The position numbers and the translations under genes were made by a program. Positions 17,580 to 28,418 of a DNA stretch of 64,000 nt are shown piece by piece. Numbering within the stretch: position 1 is the first letter of the stretch; every line of letters begins with the position of its first letter. The notes beneath the pieces were generated by a model, which did not search any database, was not told where the DNA came from, and worked only from the letters and a program-made list of their open reading frames with translations. Source of the stretch: CAUZIZ01 sp965219855 (GTDB lineage: Bacteria > Acidobacteriota > UBA6911 > RPQK01 > JAJDTT01); the NCBI GenBank assembly GCA_965219855.1, contig CBDCOR010000002.1:34172-98171 (forward strand). Reading direction: 5' to 3'.

Positions 17580-19280
17580 ATGACACTGGTGGATTGGCTG
17601 CTTGTCCTGGTCGTCAACCTCGGAATCGTCCTCTACGGGCTGATCACCTTCAAAGGCATCAAGCAGAGTTTCGACTGGTACCTGGCAGCAAAATCGCTCC
17701 CCTGGTGGGCTGTCGGCTTGTCGGCTTTTTCGACTGCAGTCGACAGTGGTGACTACGTCGCCATCGCAGGGGGTGCCTACCGTTTTGGTCTCTCTCAGAT
17801 CTCTCAATGGTGGCTTGGAATTGCTGTCGGCTGGTTCGTGCTCAGCTGCTTCGTCATCGTGCCCATGTACCGATCCGGTGTCTACACCAATGCCGAATGG
17901 CTAGAGTTCCGCTTCGGGCCGGCGACGCGGATCATGGCGGTCCTGATCAACCTGCAGTCTCGAACCAACGTGGTTGGAAATATCTTCTTTTCACTCTATC
18001 TGGTACTCAACATCATTGGGGAGCTAAGCCCTTCTTGGAGCTGGAGTATTGTTGTAGCCATCGCAGCCACTGCGGTTCTCTACGTCGTCACGGGTGGCCT
18101 GGAGTCAGATGTGATAACCAATGCTCTCCAAGCCATGGCCATGATCGTGTCCTCTGTGGTCTTGTGGGGAATCGTCTGGTTTCGCGTAGGCGGCTGGCAG
18201 GGCCTGGACCAGAAGTTGTCTGCCATAGATTCGCGTCTTCCCAAAGTCCTCCTGCACGTTGGAGGGTACTCGCCGCCGGAGGCTTCGCCCTGGCTGGTGG
18301 TGTTCGGATTGATCGTGGGTCTCACGACGTATGCCGTTATCAACCAGTACGAGGCGATTCGGTTCCTCGGTGCGCGATCGGAGTGGGACTTCAAGATGGG
18401 AGCGCTACTCGCAAGCGGCATCACGGCGTTTTGCCTGTGGTTCAACGTGAGCCTCGGACCCTTGGCTCGGGCTGACTTCCCTAACCTGGAAATCATCGAC
18501 TCCGCCTATCCTCTGTTGGCCAAGAAATACCTTCCGGCAGGATTGATTGGATTGGTCCTGGCGGGACTGGTGGCAGCAGGCTACTCTACTTTCGCCTCGA
18601 TCGGAATGGGTATCTCAAGCCTCTTCGTGAGAGATGTCTATGCCCGGTTCCTGGTCAAACGAGCAACTGATGCCCACTACACTCGGGTGGGAAAGATTTC
18701 CGTCCCAGTGATTCTGGCCCTCGGCTTCGTCTATGTTCCCTTCCTTGAAGAAGGGATGCTTGTCTTCTATTTGCGAATCGCCGGCGCCATCGCAGTGCCG
18801 CTCATGACGGTCATGTTGCTGGGTATCTTCAGCCGTGTTCACCGTGCAACAGGGGCCATCGGTTTGTTCACGGGGCTCGCCTACGGGATATCGTCGATTC
18901 TAGGGGATCGCCTTCAGTGGCCTCTCCCTTCCTGGTACACCAACATGTGGTGGGCCTACCTGTGGAACATTATTCTTCCCGCAAGCGTTATGTTGATCGC
19001 TTCCAAAATGATCACTCTGAGAAGAGGACCTGTCACCGCGGAGGAGATCGAAGGTCTGGTCTACACTCGCGAGAGACCGCAGGTGAACGTCCGCGAGCTG
19101 ATGGGCAGGCGCCTCTCAATTCTCAAGGGTACTTGGCTGCAAAAAACCCTTCTGAAGACACCTGAAAAGCCCGAGTTCCCTTTCCCTGCGAACCAGGTCA
19201 CTTGGTTCCGACGTCCAGGCTTGTGGATGATTGTCTATCTGGTCGTCGTCTGCTATCTGCTCTTTGTCGTTCTATGGTAA
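17580..19280 (+). CDS. Sodium:solute symporter (SSS/SLC5 family)
   Basis: 566 residues with about 13-14 membrane helices. The N-terminus shows SFDWYLAAKSLPWWAVGLS and FSTAVDSGDYVAIAGGAYR. The middle has FRFGPATRIMAVLINLQSR, and helix 8 carries LVAAGYSTFASIGMGISSLFVRD (given here as the Na+-site region). It is an inner-membrane Na+-coupled importer, closest in style to the SLC5/solute symporters of heterotrophic soil and marine bacteria. GGAG lies 7 bases before ATG 17580. It is followed after 3 bases by a 64-residue membrane protein, so they are likely co-translated. Substrate not predictable. Confidence 0.87.
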   Translation: MTLVDWLLVLVVNLGIVLYGLITFKGIKQSFDWYLAAKSLPWWAVGLSAFSTAVDSGDYVAIAGGAYRFGLSQISQWWLGIAVGWFVLSCFVIVPMYRSGVYTNAEWLEFRFGPATRIMAVLINLQSRTNVVGNIFFSLYLVLNIIGELSPSWSWSIVVAIAATAVLYVVTGGLESDVITNALQAMAMIVSSVVLWGIVWFRVGGWQGLDQKLSAIDSRLPKVLLHVGGYSPPEASPWLVVFGLIVGLTTYAVINQYEAIRFLGARSEWDFKMGALLASGITAFCLWFNVSLGPLARADFPNLEIIDSAYPLLAKKYLPAGLIGLVLAGLVAAGYSTFASIGMGISSLFVRDVYARFLVKRATDAHYTRVGKISVPVILALGFVYVPFLEEGMLVFYLRIAGAIAVPLMTVMLLGIFSRVHRATGAIGLFTGLAYGISSILGDRLQWPLPSWYTNMWWAYLWNIILPASVMLIASKMITLRRGPVTAEEIEGLVYTRERPQVNVRELMGRRLSILKGTWLQKTLLKTPEKPEFPFPANQVTWFRRPGLWMIVYLVVVCYLLFVVLW

Positions 19281-19283
19281 CCA

Positions 19284-19478
19284 ATGTCTAACAGCGAAGA
19301 GACTTCCCGGGAAAAAAAATTCGAGCACCGCTACAGCGCGGGACTCCTAGCGACAATCGCGCTCTTGCTGCTGGCCTCTATCTACTACACTTTCGTCCTC
19401 TGGCCTCTCAAGGTTCTCCTCGCGTTGGTCCTGGGACTGGCTAGCGCGCTGCTCACTCGTCGATCTAATCGCCTCTGA
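19284..19478 (+). CDS. Small two-helix membrane protein downstream of symporter
   Basis: 64 residues: a charged N-terminus (MSNSEETSREKKFEHRYS), then two hydrophobic segments (AGLLATIALLLLASIYYTFV and LKVLLALVLGLASALL) and a basic tail (TRRSNRL). It starts 3 bases after the symporter stop, so translation is probably coupled. It may be an accessory subunit of that permease, by analogy with small partners of other SSS permeases. The family is not recognised. Confidence 0.6.
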   Translation: MSNSEETSREKKFEHRYSAGLLATIALLLLASIYYTFVLWPLKVLLALVLGLASALLTRRSNRL

Positions 19479-19564
19479 AAACGAGCGCTGCAATCTGTCG
19501 TTGTTGACCGTGATCGTCTACACTGTCGCCTATCTCAATAAGGTGCAGATAGGAAGGAAAGCTG

Positions 19565-19669
19565 ATGAAAGTAGAGGAGACGAACGACAATCTGGGTGCC
19601 CGAGCCTCGAATTCCAACCTGGCCAGAATCGAGCGGATTCAAGAACAGCAGCTAGGAGAAAAGCTGTAG
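19565..19669 (+). CDS. Possible 34-residue small protein
   Basis: ATG 19565 is preceded by GGAAGGAAA at ideal spacing and opens a 34-codon frame (MKVEETNDNLGARASNSNLA, then ARIERIQEQQ and a Lys-Leu end) with stop TAG at 19667. It is hydrophilic and probably helical at the C-terminus. It lies in the 244-bp gap between the membrane peptide and the class IV aminotransferase. It may be a genuine small gene or a leader; homology cannot be judged. Confidence 0.3.
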   Translation: MKVEETNDNLGARASNSNLARIERIQEQQLGEKL

Positions 19670-19722
19670 CGGGTCGCTCCTTTACGCAGGAACCCTCGCC
19701 CCAGCAGATCCGAGGAGCGCCG

Positions 19723-20646
19723 ATGGGAGCAGTAGTCTACCTCAAGGACAGTTTGGTACCCGCGTCCGAGGCTTCCCTGGCAATCTATGATGCCGGTGTC
19801 GTCCTCGGCGCGACCGTTACCGAGATGACACGTACGTTCCAACACCAACCCTTCCGCCTTGACGACCATTTGAGACGTCTTTACCGCTCCTGCCGCTATG
19901 CCGGCATATCTCCTCCACTGGACAGGGCTCGGATGGAGGAGGTGTCGCTCGAGGTAGCAGCACAGAACGCGTCGCTCCTTGCTGAGGAGCAGGACCTGAA
20001 TCTCGTCCATTTCATCACACCGGGTGAAATTCCGAGTTACGCCGGCCTGGGACCCTCGAACTCCCCAACGAGCCCTACCCTTTGCATTCACACCTTCCCC
20101 CTACACTTTGGAAGGTTCACGTCCCTCTTCACCGAGGGAGCCCACCTGGTGACTCCCTCCATTCGCCATCTGCCACCCCAGTGTGTAGACCCCAAGATCA
20201 AACATCGGAGCCGAATGTACCAATGGCTGGGGGACCAGCAGACACATCAGGTCGATCCCCAGGCAATCAGCTTGTTTCTCGATCTCGACGGCAACGTGAC
20301 CGAGACCAGTGGGGCAAATTTCGCGATCGTTCAAGACTCTACCTTGATCGCTCCCACCTTCCGAAACAGTCTCCCTGGAATTAGCCTGCTAACGGTGAGG
20401 GAGCTGTGTGCGGAGCTCGGAATCGGCTTCGAGCAGAAGGATTTCCAGGTCTACGATGTCGTCAACGCCGATGAGGCTCTTCTTCTTACGACGCCTTACT
20501 GCTTGGCCCCAGTAACACGGATCAATGGTTCGCCTATCGGGACTGGTGAAGTACAGGGACCCATCTTTAGAAGGCTCATCGAGGCTTGGAGCCAGCGAGT
20601 GCATCTGGATATCGTCGGACAGATTCTGGGCGGGGGACTGACCTGA
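19723..20646 (+). CDS. Class IV PLP aminotransferase (branched-chain/D-amino-acid transaminase type)
   Basis: About 307 residues. Fold type IV landmarks are SEASLAIYDAGVVLGATV (N-terminal domain, substrate loop), RLDDHLRRLYRSC, the PLP Lys within CVDPKIKHRSR (about residue 159), DLDGNVTETSGANF (conserved Glu-Thr-x-x-x-Asn before the phosphate site) and LPGISLLTVRELCAELG. The family moves amino groups on branched-chain or D-amino acids, or is a lyase such as aminodeoxychorismate lyase; the transaminase reading is favoured by length. ATG 19723 is preferred because GAGGAG lies 5-6 bases upstream; the longer frame from 19501 has a low-complexity extension. Confidence 0.83.
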   Translation: MGAVVYLKDSLVPASEASLAIYDAGVVLGATVTEMTRTFQHQPFRLDDHLRRLYRSCRYAGISPPLDRARMEEVSLEVAAQNASLLAEEQDLNLVHFITPGEIPSYAGLGPSNSPTSPTLCIHTFPLHFGRFTSLFTEGAHLVTPSIRHLPPQCVDPKIKHRSRMYQWLGDQQTHQVDPQAISLFLDLDGNVTETSGANFAIVQDSTLIAPTFRNSLPGISLLTVRELCAELGIGFEQKDFQVYDVVNADEALLLTTPYCLAPVTRINGSPIGTGEVQGPIFRRLIEAWSQRVHLDIVGQILGGGLT

Positions 20647-20740
20647 ATAGTAAGCAGCCGCGAACGGATAGACTACCCCACTAACCTGAAACTTGATTTG
20701 GCGAATGTAGCTTGGGCCTCCAGGCCGAAGTCTTATTTTT

Positions 20741-20757
20741 CCGAGCCTTTGGCTCGG
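20741..20757. terminator. Strong hairpin CCGAGCC-TTT-GGCTCGG
   Basis: A perfect 7-bp GC-rich stem with a three-base loop, 95 bp after the class IV aminotransferase stop. It sits inside a wider set of inverted strings (GGCCTCCAGGCC and GGCCTGGAGCC). T-rich sequence precedes rather than follows it on the plus strand, so it could act as a terminator for minus-strand transcripts or be part of a dispersed repeat. Confidence 0.4.
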
Positions 20758-20856
20758 ACGGTGGCCTGGAGCCCACCGCTACGCCGGACCCAAAGTTTTT
20801 CCCTGAATGATCCAGCCTAGCTGGGGGCCCCACTGGTCTGAAATATGAGGCATTCA

Positions 20857-21804
20857 ATGAAAGCTGAATCTGTCCAGCGTGTTTCGGTTCTGGGACTCGG
20901 AACCATGGGTCATGGAATCGCACAGTGCTTTGCGGCCGGAGGCTGCCAAGTACGGTGCTATGATGAGCTACCCGCCGCTCGAAACAGTCTTACCCAGAGA
21001 ATCCGGGCCAATTTGGAGCAGATGCTCGAAGCTGGTATCTACCACGAAGAATCGATCCGGGAAATCGAGGGCCGAGTTCTGCCTTGTGAGAGCGAGAAGG
21101 AAGCGCTCGATGACGCTCAGTTTGTCACTGAGGCAGTTGTCGAAGATTTAGAAGTCAAGCAAGAGCTTTTCTCCAGGATTGAGGCCTTCGTACCCTCCGA
21201 CTGCATCCTCGCCAGCAACACCTCGAGCTTTCCGATAACCCAAATCTCGGAACGGATGCGTCAACCCGATAGGGCGATCGTCACCCACTGGTTCAACCCT
21301 CCCCACATCGTTCCACTGGTCGAGGTGGTACCCGGAGAAAACACGAATCCGGAGATAGCCCAGGTGGCGGTGAAGCTGGCCGAGCGAATCGGCAAGCTCC
21401 CCATTCTTCTCAACCGGGAGCTACCAGGTTTCCTGGTAAACCGAATCCAAATCGCGATCCTCCGCGAGGTCTGTGATCTTCTGGAGCAGGGCGTGGCGAG
21501 TGCGGAGGACATCGACCGAGCCATTCGAGGAAGCGTGGGCCTTCGACTCGCTGCAATGGGACCTCTCGAAGTTGCCGACTTTGCGGGCCACGACGTCGGT
21601 GCAAGTGTCTTCCAGAACCTGGCTCCCCACATCTGCTCAGGTGCCGAGCTCCCGGCATCGATCCGAAGCTTGGTCGAAGCCGGTCATTTGGGGGCGAAAT
21701 CGGGAAAGGGCTTCTATGACTACACTCCCGATTCAGTTGCGTCCAGACGCCGGGAACGAGATCGGCGTTTCTTGCAGATCGCAAAGATGTTCTTTAGTAG
21801 ATAG
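20857..21804 (+). CDS. 3-hydroxyacyl-CoA dehydrogenase family protein
   Basis: 315 residues. The N-terminal Rossmann fold has VLGLGTMGHGIAQCFAAGG (NAD+ binding) with Asp in CYDELP. The catalytic/CoA region has ILASNTSSFPITQI and THWFNPPHIVPLVEVV, followed by the helical dimerisation domain (LPGFLVNRIQIAILREVC and HLGAKSGKGFYDY). The family oxidises L-3-hydroxyacyl-CoA or related 3-hydroxy acids with NAD+ in the cytosol, as in beta-oxidation, butanoate or short-chain hydroxy-acid metabolism. ATG 20857 gives a standard N-terminus; ATG 20845 adds four residues. There is no thiolase or enoyl-CoA hydratase beside it, so the substrate is open. Confidence 0.85.
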   Translation: MKAESVQRVSVLGLGTMGHGIAQCFAAGGCQVRCYDELPAARNSLTQRIRANLEQMLEAGIYHEESIREIEGRVLPCESEKEALDDAQFVTEAVVEDLEVKQELFSRIEAFVPSDCILASNTSSFPITQISERMRQPDRAIVTHWFNPPHIVPLVEVVPGENTNPEIAQVAVKLAERIGKLPILLNRELPGFLVNRIQIAILREVCDLLEQGVASAEDIDRAIRGSVGLRLAAMGPLEVADFAGHDVGASVFQNLAPHICSGAELPASIRSLVEAGHLGAKSGKGFYDYTPDSVASRRRERDRRFLQIAKMFFSR

Positions 21805-22039
21805 CCAGGGCTTAAATAGGTCTCTCTCGAGTCAGGTCGATCCTTAACTTTTATCGCCTCGCTAGCACCTGGACGCTGCACTGCAACGCGCTTGGCTAGG
21901 GCTCCTTTGACTTTCGCCGCTCGAGTCTCACTTACGACGAGCAGATTATTCAACAAAATAGAGACGGCCCCCAATCCAGAAGAACTGGATCCACCGGTGC
22001 GGATTGCCGTGCAAGGCAATTCGATTAGAATAGGACAGA

Positions 22040-25000
22040 ATGAAGAGACGAGTTGCGCTTATCCTGGGGTATTTGGCCCTTTGGCCTTTTCCCCACCTTC
22101 TGGCGATCGAATCGGACCTAAGAACCAGTGTCAGATCGGCTACTGAAAAGCTTCGCAAACAAGCGAGTATCATTCCATCAAGCCAGGCTGCCGCCAACTC
22201 AGTGGAAGCTCCCGAAAAGATGATTCCTGTGTATGTGGTCTTACGCGGGGACCCCGCCGCTCAAACTTTCCTCGAAGCCCGTGCACCTTCGTTCCGACGG
22301 TCGACTGCGAGTGTGAAACAAAGAATCTCAGAGATTCGCGCACAACAGGAGTCTGTCCTGACGCAGCTCCGCTTCCTGGGCGCTCGACACAGTTTCAGCT
22401 ATCGGCGGCTGGCCAACGCCATTCAAGTGGAACTGCCGGTTTCCAGCCTTCCAGACATCCAGTCAATGCCGGAGGTCTTACGGACTGATCCCGTGACCCT
22501 GCATGAGATATCGCATGATTCCAGCGTTCCCTACACTGGAGCTCCCGTCGTTTGGGGCAGCGGGGGCTTCTCTCGGGATGGCAGCGGCATCACGATCGGC
22601 GTTATTGACACCGGTATCGACTACACACACGCCAACTTGGGGGCTCTGGTTTGGTCCCGGACTATAGAGAAAACGACCCCGAGATCATCGAGCCCGGAAC
22701 GTTCCCCAACACCAAGGTCGTTGGCGGGCACGACTTCGTCGGCAACTCCTATGATGCCTCGTCCGATGATCCGGGAATCAACACGCCGATCCCCGACACC
22801 GACCCTTTGGATTGCAACGGACATGGAACTCACGTCGCAGGATCGGCAGCTGGTCGTGGTGTTACCCTCGGAGGAGATGGCTTTGAAGGCCCCTACACAG
22901 AGGGCCTGGACTTCGCTCAGTTCGAAATTGCCCCCGGCGTTGCCCCGGGGGCAGAGCTCCACGCCTTGAAGGTTTTCGGCTGTCGGGGCGCGAGCCTGCT
23001 GGTCATGGCTGCCCTGGAGTACGCTGCCGACCCAAACGATGATGGGGACTTCAGCGATCGTCTGGACGTCGTCAATTTGTCGGTAGGCGTCGCCTTTGCG
23101 AACGGCATCGATTCCTCGGAAACCGAGGTGGAGATCATCAAGAATTCGGCCGACCTGGGAACGTCGGTGGTAGCCGCTGCCGGCAATAATGGAAATACTT
23201 TCTACGCCGTCGCTGCACCCGGTATGGCTCCGAGTGCTATCTCGGTTGCCGCTTCGGGAGATGATGGAGTCGTCCTTGAAGGCATCAGGGTAACCAGCCC
23301 AGCTGCGATCGAGGGCTTCTACGAGGCCCAGGAAGGTCAACTGACGAGGGCTTTGTCAGAAACCGGACCCATTTCGGGCAGCTTATCCCTTACCGACCCC
23401 GACACGGCCTGCTCGACTTTGAACAACATCTCTGCTATCAGCGGAAATATCGCCTTACTCAGACGGGGCGACTGCACCTTTCGAACCAAGGTCTTGAATG
23501 CACAGCAAGCTGGAGCCCTGGCGGTCGTGGTTAAGAACAACGTGGAGGGCCCTTTGATTTCAATGTCGGGAAGCTCCGCCAACATTACAATTTCCGGAGT
23601 CTTGATCTCTCTCGCCACCGGTAACCTCTTCGAGTCCTCGATCTTGGCTAGCTCTGTGGAGGTGCATCTGCAAGACGGCATCACATCCTCCCAGCCCGAT
23701 CTGGTTGACCTGATCAGGGACTTCAGCTCGAGAGGTCCCAGCACCAAGGGCAACCTCTTAAAGCCAGAGCTTGCCGCCCCGGGCTTCGATGTTCTATCTT
23801 CCCTGGTGGGAACAGGGACGGGCGGTAGAGCCCGAAAGGGCACCTCCATGTCCACTCCCCACGTCGCCGGAATGGCTGCTCTTTTAAGACAACTCCACCC
23901 AACCTGGACGGCCGAGCAGATCAAGGCGGCACTGATGAATACCGCTGGCATGATGCTCGATGCCGGCGGGAACACGTACCCTGAATCACGTGCCGGCGCC
24001 GGTCGAGCTCGTGTGGATCTTGCAGCCCAAACCAGCGTAACCGTCGCCTCGCAGGATAGCCTGGGGGAGGTTTCGCTGTCGTTGGGCAGTCTCCGGTTGA
24101 GCCGTTCTTACTCAAGAGACCACACTCTTGTTCTGACGAATCATGGCTCCCAAGCAAAGACTTTCAGTATTGAGGTTGAAGAGACTGTGGGTGAAGCGGG
24201 CACCTCCCTGACACCCCTCCAGGATACGGTCATCGTTCCCGCCGACTCCGCTGCTACGGCCGTCTTGCGCTTCGAGGCAGACCCGCTCCAGTTTGACCGG
24301 ACCACCGACCCCACCACGCCGTTGACGCAGGCGGGCGAGCCCCGCCACACCCTGTTCGAAGTAAGTGGCAAGATCCGTTTCGACGATGGCGTGCTCCCCT
24401 TGCGTCTTCCCTACTACGGAGTCATCAACGCCGCTTCTGCCATGCATGCGGATGTCGCCCATCTGGCCCTTCCGCGAAGCCCCTCGAATAGCCTTTCACG
24501 CTTTGGCCAGGACGATCACATTTCCGTCTCTATTCCAGTCAGCGGTGAGTCCGCCCATCCCCAACCCCTGGTTAGCGTCTTCGAGCTCGGGCTAGAAAGC
24601 CCCGCCAATGATTCAGACGACTTCCTGGATGCCGCTGCTGATATCCTTTGGGTCGGTGTTACCACCGACCTACCCTTTGTTCAGGCTTTCTCTGAGGCTC
24701 ATCTCTACTTCGGTCTGGCGAGCCGGAAAGACTGGACGACCCCCAATAGCTTGGATGTGGAAATCCTGATCGATACCGATCAGGATGGCAGCGATGACTA
24801 TCGACTCCTCGCCTCGAATTCAGGAGCAGCCGGAGGGAGCAACGACACGGACACGTTCATCACGACCGTGACCAACCTGGAGACGAAGCAACGCGCGCCC
24901 GACTCCCTGATAAACATCGTTCCTCCGGATCTGGCTGATACTGCACTTTTCAATAACAACGTCATGATCCTTCCCGTCTCCTACGACAGTCTCTGCCTCA

Positions 25001-25836
25001 GCGTCGAGTCTGCAAGCTTCGACTACAAGGCGCGGACGACAGTCAGAGACAGCCTCAGCGACGAGATCAGCGGGGGCAGCTTTGACGCAGCCAACCCCGT
25101 CATAGACATGTCCTCCACGGGCCTTTCAGGCTTCCCCTTGCATCCCGACGGAAGCCCGATTCAGGTGCATGTGGACATGGCCGCTGCCGTGGAAGCGTCT
25201 GCTTCTGCCGCTCCTCTCCGACTTCTCCTGCTTCACCACCACAACGCGGATTCTGAGAGAGCCGAAGTCGTGTCCCTTCACCTTCCGGCCGATCTGGAAA
25301 TTTCCAGGTTTGGAGGGAACCTTCAGCTGATCGAGATCGGGAGTGAGTTCTCAAGTCCGATGCAAGTCAAGGTTACTGAACGGAATGGTCAAGGCGTCGG
25401 CGGCGTTGAGGTCACCTTTTCCGCCCCCCTCTCTCGTGCCAGCGGAACCTTTGCAGACGGAACCGTCTTCTTCACTACCGTTACCTCGGGAGATGGGTTG
25501 GCTACCTCCTCCCGATTCAGCGCCAATTTGCTTCCGGGAAGCTTCCAGGTCTTGGCAGTGGGTGCAGGGGTTCCGGGTCAGATAGAGTTCGACCTCACCA
25601 ATGATCCAGCACTTGTACCGGTCTGCCCTGGAGACATCAATGGGGATCAAACGAGAGACGTCCTCGATCTAATCCTTATTCTGCAGGACATCTCAGGGAA
25701 GGCCCCGCTGGCAGGGCAATCTCTGTTTGCAGCCAACCTGGACAGCGACGCCAAGATCGATGTTTTGGATGCAGTTCTCCTGCTACAATACATATTCGGT
25801 CATGCACCTCTATCGCAGTGCATGGCGGGGTCGTAG
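22040..25836 (+). CDS. Secreted subtilisin-like protease (S8) with PA and dockerin domains, one frameshift
   Basis: N-terminal part 22040-about 22640 continues in frame +2 to 25836 if one G is restored in the G run at 22639-22643 (reading NLGGSGLVPDYREND), giving about 1265 residues. There is a signal peptide (MKRRVALILGYLALWPF), then an I9-type propeptide. Catalytic residues are Asp in IGVIDTGIDYTHANLG (about 190), His in CNGHGTHVAGSAAG and Ser in KGTSMSTPHVAGMAAL. A protease-associated domain is inserted before the Ser (ALLRRGDCTFRTK). The C-terminus carries a big beta-rich stalk and a dockerin type I pair of calcium repeats (GDINGDQTRDVLDLILI and NLDSDAKIDVLDAVLL) that could bind a cohesin or act as an anchor. 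It degrades extracellular protein. As sequenced the frame is broken. Confidence 0.85.
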
Positions 25837-25889
25837 GAACCCATCCCAGGGCTATCTGGCCCTAAGTACACTGGAGAAAGGAAAATACC

Positions 25890-28418
25890 TTGAAAAGTCA
25901 AATGCGCCCTCTGAGCCTTCGAATACCACGATCTATCCTGATTGCCTGCACCATTGGCGTCATCGTCCTGACGCTCGCTCTGACGTTATCGAGCCACAAT
26001 GCAGAGGCGATAGAGATCGGTAAACACAACACCCGGCTGCTACCCAAGGGAAAAGAGGCGGATGGGATTATCGGTGACTTTGTACTGCGCAACCGGAAAA
26101 TCCATGCCTTGATCAGCGGGGACCTGCCCAACCGGAGGGCAAACATGATGCACGATCGGGGTGTTTCGATTCCCGGTACCGTCTTCGATCTCGATCTGGT
26201 GGGAGCCGAGAACGACCAGATCACTTCTTTCCGTCCTGGGCATCAGAGTGGCCAGGTCAGCTACGTCAAGATCCTCTCCGCTAGCGGAAACACCGCTTCG
26301 ATCGAAGCGGTGACGACGGCCTCCACAGGTGACGGACTCTACACCCGACATGTCTACTCCCTGGGCGCGGGCTGGCAGCACCTCGAGATCCTTTCGACCT
26401 TTCGCAATGAGTCGAGTCAGACAAGAGAAATCGAGCCGCTGCCGGTATGGAAATCACCCGCAGGCTACGAGAAACTGGCCCAGTTTTCGGCGGTTTGGAA
26501 GGCAGGCGACATCCGGGTTGGAGACAGCATAGACCCCTTCGATAAGCGCTCCTATGCCTGGGCCCCTCTTTCCAGACAAGGTCTCTCACTCCTAGAAGAC
26601 AAGGTTCAGCTGCAGCCTGGCCAGGAGAGGAGCTACGCTCTTGCCTTGGTGGTGGCCGACTCGCCTCTGGAGGCTTTCGGCCTCGCCTCCAGTCTCCTTG
26701 GACCTAGTGGACGCGTCAAAGGCAGCGTGGTCGACAGCGCTGGAAAACCTGCCCTTCACGCTTCCCTGCTGATTTCCGTCAACGGTGTCCAGCTTCCCGC
26801 ATATCCCGGTCCCGAGGGAGGCGTGAACTTCCTTTTTCCCCCTGGAAAATACGAAGGGATCCTCGTCGACCTGGGAAGACCGGAGCAGCAGTTCTCGTTG
26901 GTCGTGGCCCAGGACCAAACTGCGACGCTCGAGCTCTCGCCGCCTCCCGCTTCCGCTGTGTCCTTCCAGATTCGTGACAGCAGCGGCCAACCATCACCTG
27001 CCAAAGTCCAGTTTCTTGGAATCAAAGGCACGGATACGCCCGATTTCGGCACAGATTACCGGGCCCACGGCTGCGACCACCAGTATCAGACCCACGACGG
27101 TGCCTTCACCCAACAAGTCCCCCCGGGGGATTACCTGGTGAGGATCACAAGAGGTCCTGAATACGATCTCGTCGAGAAGGAAGTCCGGGTAGAACCACAG
27201 AAAGAGCTCCACATCAACGCTACTTTGGCGCGCACGGTGGATACCTCCGGCTGGATCAGCACCGATTATCACTCGCACTCCACTCCGAGCGGTGACAACC
27301 ATTGCAATACCAATGATCGCCTTATCAATTTCGCGGCCGAACAGTTAGAGTTCATTCCCACCACCGAGCACAACCGCATCTACGACTGGAGTCCGTATAT
27401 CAAGCGACTGGGTTTGTCCCGCCTGCTGTTCACAACGGTTGGCGTCGAGCTGACGGGAAGGGGCCAACATTTCAATTCATTCCCTCTCGAATACACCCCT
27501 CTAGCCCAGGACGGCGGAGCTCCGGAGTGGCAGTTTGATCCCCGCCTGAACGCGATCGTCCTGAGAAATCTCTTCGACGCTGGACCGGATCGATGGGTTC
27601 AGGCCAATCACCCTCGAGTCGGTGAGGTCTTCAATGACAGGGACGCTGACGGCGTCGGCGACGGAGGTTTTATCGGCTTCGAGTCGCTGATCGACGCCGC
27701 AGAAGTCTGGAGTACGGAGATCTTGAACCCCGATCCGACCTACTTTCGGATTCAAAACGGAGAGAGGGTTGAGACAGAAAATCGCACCTTCGGTTGGCTG
27801 CAGCTACTAAACCAGGGAAGACATGTCTGGTGTGTTGCCGTTAGTGATGCACACCGGGTTTTCGGCGGTAACGGCGTGGGTGGATGGCGCACCTACGTCC
27901 CCAGTTCTACCGATGAACCGGGCGACATCGATCCGAGTGAGGTGATCCGAAATTCCAAGGCCGGTCAAATGATGATCACAAACGGGCCCTTTCTCGAAGT
28001 AACAACGGATCAAGGACTACCGATCGGTTCCAGACTCACCTCTCCCGCTGGCGTCACACTTCGCGTTCGGGTCCAGGCTCCCAATTGGATCGACATCGAT
28101 CGGGTTCAAGTCCTTGTCAACAGCCGTCCACTCCCAGAGTACAACTATACGCGCTCGTCTCATGAACAGTCCTTTCAGAGCGGGGTCGTCAAGTTCGAGC
28201 AGCAGGTCCGCATCGAGCTGCCACGGGACGCCCATCTGATCGTGGTCGCCACCAGTGAGTCCAGCACCTTGGAAAAGGGATGGGGCCGCAGCCCAGAAGC
28301 CCACATGCGGCCGGTTGCGTTCACCAATCCGATCTATGTGGACGTCGACGGCAATGGCTTCCAGCCCAATGGTGACACCTTGGGCCATCCCCTGCTGGTG
28401 GCCATGAAGTCCGACTGA
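25890..28418 (+). CDS. CehA/McbA-type PHP-like metallohydrolase, exported
   Basis: 842 residues. An N-terminal hydrophobic segment (IACTIGVIVLTLALTLSS) acts as signal or anchor. The first half is beta-rich with a carboxypeptidase-regulatory-like fold (VKGSVVDSAGKPALHASLL). The second half has PHP metal ligands: STDYHSHSTPSGDNH (about residue 458), EFIPTTEHNRIYDW, VQANHPR and VAVSDAHRVFGG. The CehA/McbA group contains metal-dependent esterases and phosphoesterases such as carbaryl hydrolase. It starts with TTG 25890, which has GGAGAAAGG about 8-16 bases upstream; ATG 25902 is an alternative. It lies 53 bp downstream of the protease and likely shares its transcript. Confidence 0.8.
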   Translation: MKSQMRPLSLRIPRSILIACTIGVIVLTLALTLSSHNAEAIEIGKHNTRLLPKGKEADGIIGDFVLRNRKIHALISGDLPNRRANMMHDRGVSIPGTVFDLDLVGAENDQITSFRPGHQSGQVSYVKILSASGNTASIEAVTTASTGDGLYTRHVYSLGAGWQHLEILSTFRNESSQTREIEPLPVWKSPAGYEKLAQFSAVWKAGDIRVGDSIDPFDKRSYAWAPLSRQGLSLLEDKVQLQPGQERSYALALVVADSPLEAFGLASSLLGPSGRVKGSVVDSAGKPALHASLLISVNGVQLPAYPGPEGGVNFLFPPGKYEGILVDLGRPEQQFSLVVAQDQTATLELSPPPASAVSFQIRDSSGQPSPAKVQFLGIKGTDTPDFGTDYRAHGCDHQYQTHDGAFTQQVPPGDYLVRITRGPEYDLVEKEVRVEPQKELHINATLARTVDTSGWISTDYHSHSTPSGDNHCNTNDRLINFAAEQLEFIPTTEHNRIYDWSPYIKRLGLSRLLFTTVGVELTGRGQHFNSFPLEYTPLAQDGGAPEWQFDPRLNAIVLRNLFDAGPDRWVQANHPRVGEVFNDRDADGVGDGGFIGFESLIDAAEVWSTEILNPDPTYFRIQNGERVETENRTFGWLQLLNQGRHVWCVAVSDAHRVFGGNGVGGWRTYVPSSTDEPGDIDPSEVIRNSKAGQMMITNGPFLEVTTDQGLPIGSRLTSPAGVTLRVRVQAPNWIDIDRVQVLVNSRPLPEYNYTRSSHEQSFQSGVVKFEQQVRIELPRDAHLIVVATSESSTLEKGWGRSPEAHMRPVAFTNPIYVDVDGNGFQPNGDTLGHPLLVAMKSD

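Noticed and set aside
22600..22700. Programmed frameshifting in the subtilase and other long genes
   Set aside because: No slippery heptamer with a stable downstream structure at the five sites; one-base homopolymer loss is simpler.
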